Source of the DNA: JABDJL01 sp047614505 | GTDB taxonomy: Bacteria > Pseudomonadota > Gammaproteobacteria > Xanthomonadales > SZUA-36 | DNA: 6,395 bases | Assembly (NCBI GenBank): GCA_047614505.1 | Contig: JBLHGQ010000163.1 | Coordinates: 1 to 6,395, forward strand | Direction of reading: 5' to 3' | In this document: piece by piece, positions 4,407 through 6,395 of the stretch | Numbering within the stretch: the stretch's first letter is position 1 | How the letters are laid out: the number at the start of each line of letters is the position of its first letter | Made by a program: the position numbers and the translations under genes | Notes under the pieces: generated by a model | What the model saw: the letters and a program-made list of their open reading frames with translations, nothing else | Databases searched by the model: none | Told to the model about the DNA's origin: nothing

Positions 4407-6395
4407 CTAGTGATTGGCCCGGATATCAATTTGTTGAATTGCCACGCCAAGCGTGCGCTTGTCATTACCGGCATTGATCGATAATGGGGATACTGCATCC
4501 GGCAACAGAAATATTAACTCAATCATTTCCGGGTTGCCCTTCAGAACCGTCTCGGGCACCTGCCATTCAATCTCGCGAAACTTCTCTTCACTCAGTTCCC
4601 AGGAGCCCGCTTCAATACCATTTGTGGTGATCCAGAGTGATTGCATTTCAAGTTCTGGTGCATGCAAAAAGGGCATTAATACCGCTTTGAATGTAAGGCT
4701 TTTCAAACCTGCTGGAACGGGTATCTCCAGACTGGATGATTTACCCAATGACCAGGCAATTCCGGGAGTGTCAACGCCCCAATTTCCGGTCAGATAAGAA
4801 AGTACGCCTGGATCACTCAGATCCAGTGTAGCTTTAAGCTGGCCATCGATTTCTTTTAACGGCGAGGCGGTTGCATTACAGTCAAAATCGTTCCTGTTGC
4901 CAAATACCCATTCCGATGAACAAGGTGCCGGGTAGGAGGCCTCCAGAGCCAGTTGCTGGTCATTGCTAAGCACAAACACCCTCGTGTTGACTGCCTTGTC
5001 CTCGTTCAGTGGAACCAGCAGAGAATATCGGTTCCCATCAATGCTGCCAATACCGGCAAGTTGATCGTCCATAAATACCAGCACGCCTGAATCACTACTC
5101 ATGGAATTGCCAACCGCGCCACTGATCCGCACGAGGGCGCCGACTTCACTTTGAAATGACTGAACGGTGCCGGGAAGCTGGCCGGCACGCACTTCGAATT
5201 TTCCATTGTCACCAGACTGGATCATCTCAGATTCGCCATCGTTTCGCAGTGTGAAGTCCAATGTCCCGGGGCGTTCAAGTGGGGACAGGGTTAAAGTCTC
5301 GCCAACGCCATTAATCAGGTAGGCCTGCACCGTATTGATTCCTTGCTGCAATGCGCCTTCGCCTAGTATGGCGGAAAATGTATTCCGGTATGGAGCAAGA
5401 TTCAGGGTGCGGGTGGTTGCCTCTATTTTTCCATTTACTGCAATTGCGAGATTTGCCGGTAAATCTGAATCGGGCAATCCGGAAATTACGCCCTTCACCA
5501 GCCTTGGTAAGAACGATGCATCGGTGCGAATATTCAGGTAGAGCTGTTCACCCTCAAGTTGCACGATCCCTTTTTTTTGTTTGCTAACAGAAAATTCTCC
5601 CGGCCTGTGGTTTTGCAATTGTGGCGCCGGGCCAATTCTGAAAATACCATTGGGATCATTTTCGTCAAACACTGAGGCCAGTTCTGCAGCACGGTCCTTC
5701 AGGTGCGCATTGTGTTCGCTGAGTGAATATTCAAATACGGAACCATTCGTTTGCAGGACCTGAATGTTTTGCGGCTGGTTGCGGCTGGAAAGTAAGGAAA
5801 TTCCGTCAAATTCCCAGTCAACTGAGATTCCCAGGGTATCGACAAGGGTCGGTAGGATGTCACTCAGGCTTGCATGTGAATCTTCAATTTGCCCGGCTTG
5901 ATGTCCGGGGTACTTGATCAGCAACGGAACTGCTGAAATGTCCGAAAGCGTATTGGCGTTGATCGAGCGCCTTGGTTGTCCGGCCACGAAACTGCCACCA
6001 TGGTCGCCAGTCACGACCAGTAGTGATGAATCAAGCATGCCGGTCATTTCCAGCTGGTCTAATAGTTCTCCCAGCAGCGTATCGACATATTGCACCTGCA
6101 AAATATGCCGTTGCCATTGTTGAGTAACCGCATAGGAATCGCTGGCCCAGGAGTCTTCCTGACCCGGTGCGGGGTTTCGATTCATTGCTTCCCAATGTTC
6201 TTCAATCAGGTATTGCTGACCACTTTTGAGGTAGCGCCACTCTGCATGTGGCAATAAAGAGTGCATGTAATAAAGAACAGGCTCTTGCCGGGGCTCAATT
6301 GCAGAAATAAATTGCTCCACTTCACTTGCGCGGGTATTCCACGACACGTTTTGGGAGAGGTCTGCCAGCGCACGTGCATGCTGCAGGCCAGAATC
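4407..6395 (-). CDS. Sulfatase-family protein, N-terminus off the right edge, with beta-rich C-terminal modules
   Basis: The frame is open from the right edge to TAG at 4407-4409 (662 codons). The GTG at 6345-6347 is an internal Val, because the reading continues upstream and essential parts of the fold are missing. Residues are numbered from the window edge. Visible superfamily elements are LLPHAEWRYL (48-57), VVTGDHGG (128-135, with Asp132/His133 as metal ligands), SDISAVPLLIKYPG (152-165) and SDILPTLVDTLGI (179-191). This pattern fits a sulfatase family that usually carries N-terminal membrane helices and an extracytoplasmic catalytic domain. The nucleophile, and so sulfatase versus phosphotransferase chemistry, lies outside the window. 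Two further parts follow: a module with LAIAVNGKI around 317-325 that is common after this catalytic domain, and a last module (about 497-659) ending in NDKRTLGVAIQQIDI. The latter resembles the C-terminal module (DUF7024-like) that I associate with phosphoglycerol transferases. It is the upstream partner of the membrane transferase in a two-gene operon. Confidence 0.87.
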   Translation of the reverse strand, partial: DSGLQHARALADLSQNVSWNTRASEVEQFISAIEPRQEPVLYYMHSLLPHAEWRYLKSGQQYLIEEHWEAMNRNPAPGQEDSWASDSYAVTQQWQRHILQVQYVDTLLGELLDQLEMTGMLDSSLLVVTGDHGGSFVAGQPRRSINANTLSDISAVPLLIKYPGHQAGQIEDSHASLSDILPTLVDTLGISVDWEFDGISLLSSRNQPQNIQVLQTNGSVFEYSLSEHNAHLKDRAAELASVFDENDPNGIFRIGPAPQLQNHRPGEFSVSKQKKGIVQLEGEQLYLNIRTDASFLPRLVKGVISGLPDSDLPANLAIAVNGKIEATTRTLNLAPYRNTFSAILGEGALQQGINTVQAYLINGVGETLTLSPLERPGTLDFTLRNDGESEMIQSGDNGKFEVRAGQLPGTVQSFQSEVGALVRISGAVGNSMSSDSGVLVFMDDQLAGIGSIDGNRYSLLVPLNEDKAVNTRVFVLSNDQQLALEASYPAPCSSEWVFGNRNDFDCNATASPLKEIDGQLKATLDLSDPGVLSYLTGNWGVDTPGIAWSLGKSSSLEIPVPAGLKSLTFKAVLMPFLHAPELEMQSLWITTNGIEAGSWELSEEKFREIEWQVPETVLKGNPEMIELIFLLPDAVSPLSINAGNDKRTLGVAIQQIDIRANH

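Noticed and set aside
4145..4477. Open frame of 110 codons on the plus strand, opposite the start of the membrane transferase gene.
   Set aside because: It encodes a His/Arg/Gln/Lys-rich peptide without domains, and the opposite strand carries convincing membrane helices. It is a shadow frame, as are the other short frames opposite the large genes.
4406..4498. N-terminal extension of the membrane transferase to the ATG at 4498 (749 residues).
   Set aside because: It would overlap the upstream gene by 92 bases and add a stretch with no membrane helix or family feature. The ATG at 4405 has ideal coupled spacing and leads directly into helix 1.
6345..6347. GTG at 6347 as the true start of the right-hand sulfatase-family gene.
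   Set aside because: The frame continues open to the window edge, and the first half of the catalytic domain, with the first metal ligand and the nucleophile, would be missing. The gene is cut by the window, not truncated in nature as far as can be seen.

Overview
The window suggests a gammaproteobacterium, or a close relative, with roughly balanced base composition. This rests on the look of TadA, the compact spacing of genes and the membrane and envelope proteins. No rRNA, tRNA, IS element or CRISPR array is visible, so the taxonomic guess is soft.

Layout, left to right. Positions 1-78 read as the C-terminal tail of a protein of unknown identity whose TGA overlaps the ATG of the next gene. 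Positions 75-551 (+) encode TadA, the essential tRNA adenosine deaminase. A 76-base gap with an imperfect inverted repeat follows. Positions 628-852 (+) encode a 74-residue membrane protein with a signal peptide, a YLDPGTGS motif and a poly-Asp tail. Positions 874-2310 (+) encode a 478-residue two-part protein: an N-terminal half with a protein-kinase/aminoglycoside-phosphotransferase-like catalytic loop, then a class I SAM-dependent methyltransferase domain. On the opposite strand two alkaline-phosphatase/sulfatase-superfamily genes run leftwards. The first (4407 to beyond 6395) is cut by the right edge. The second (2249-4405) starts one base after the first one's stop codon. The second converges on the methyltransferase gene and overlaps its 3' end by 62 bases.

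Inferred function: after the housekeeping tadA, the rest of the window looks like an accessory cell-envelope locus. The five-helix membrane enzyme has Thr where true sulfatases have the formylglycine Cys. This is the pattern of phosphoglycerol and phosphoethanolamine transferases (LtaS, EptA, OpgB). Its neighbour is a sulfatase-family protein with long beta-rich C-terminal modules. A cytoplasmic kinase-like/methyltransferase fusion recalls WbdD, which phosphorylates and methylates the end of an O-antigen chain. A working model is a system that caps a surface glycan and decorates it with phospho-substituents, with the small membrane protein as a partner. The substrate is not visible in the sequence, and no glycosyltransferase or polymerase gene lies in the window.

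The genes leave no uncovered stretch longer than 76 bases.
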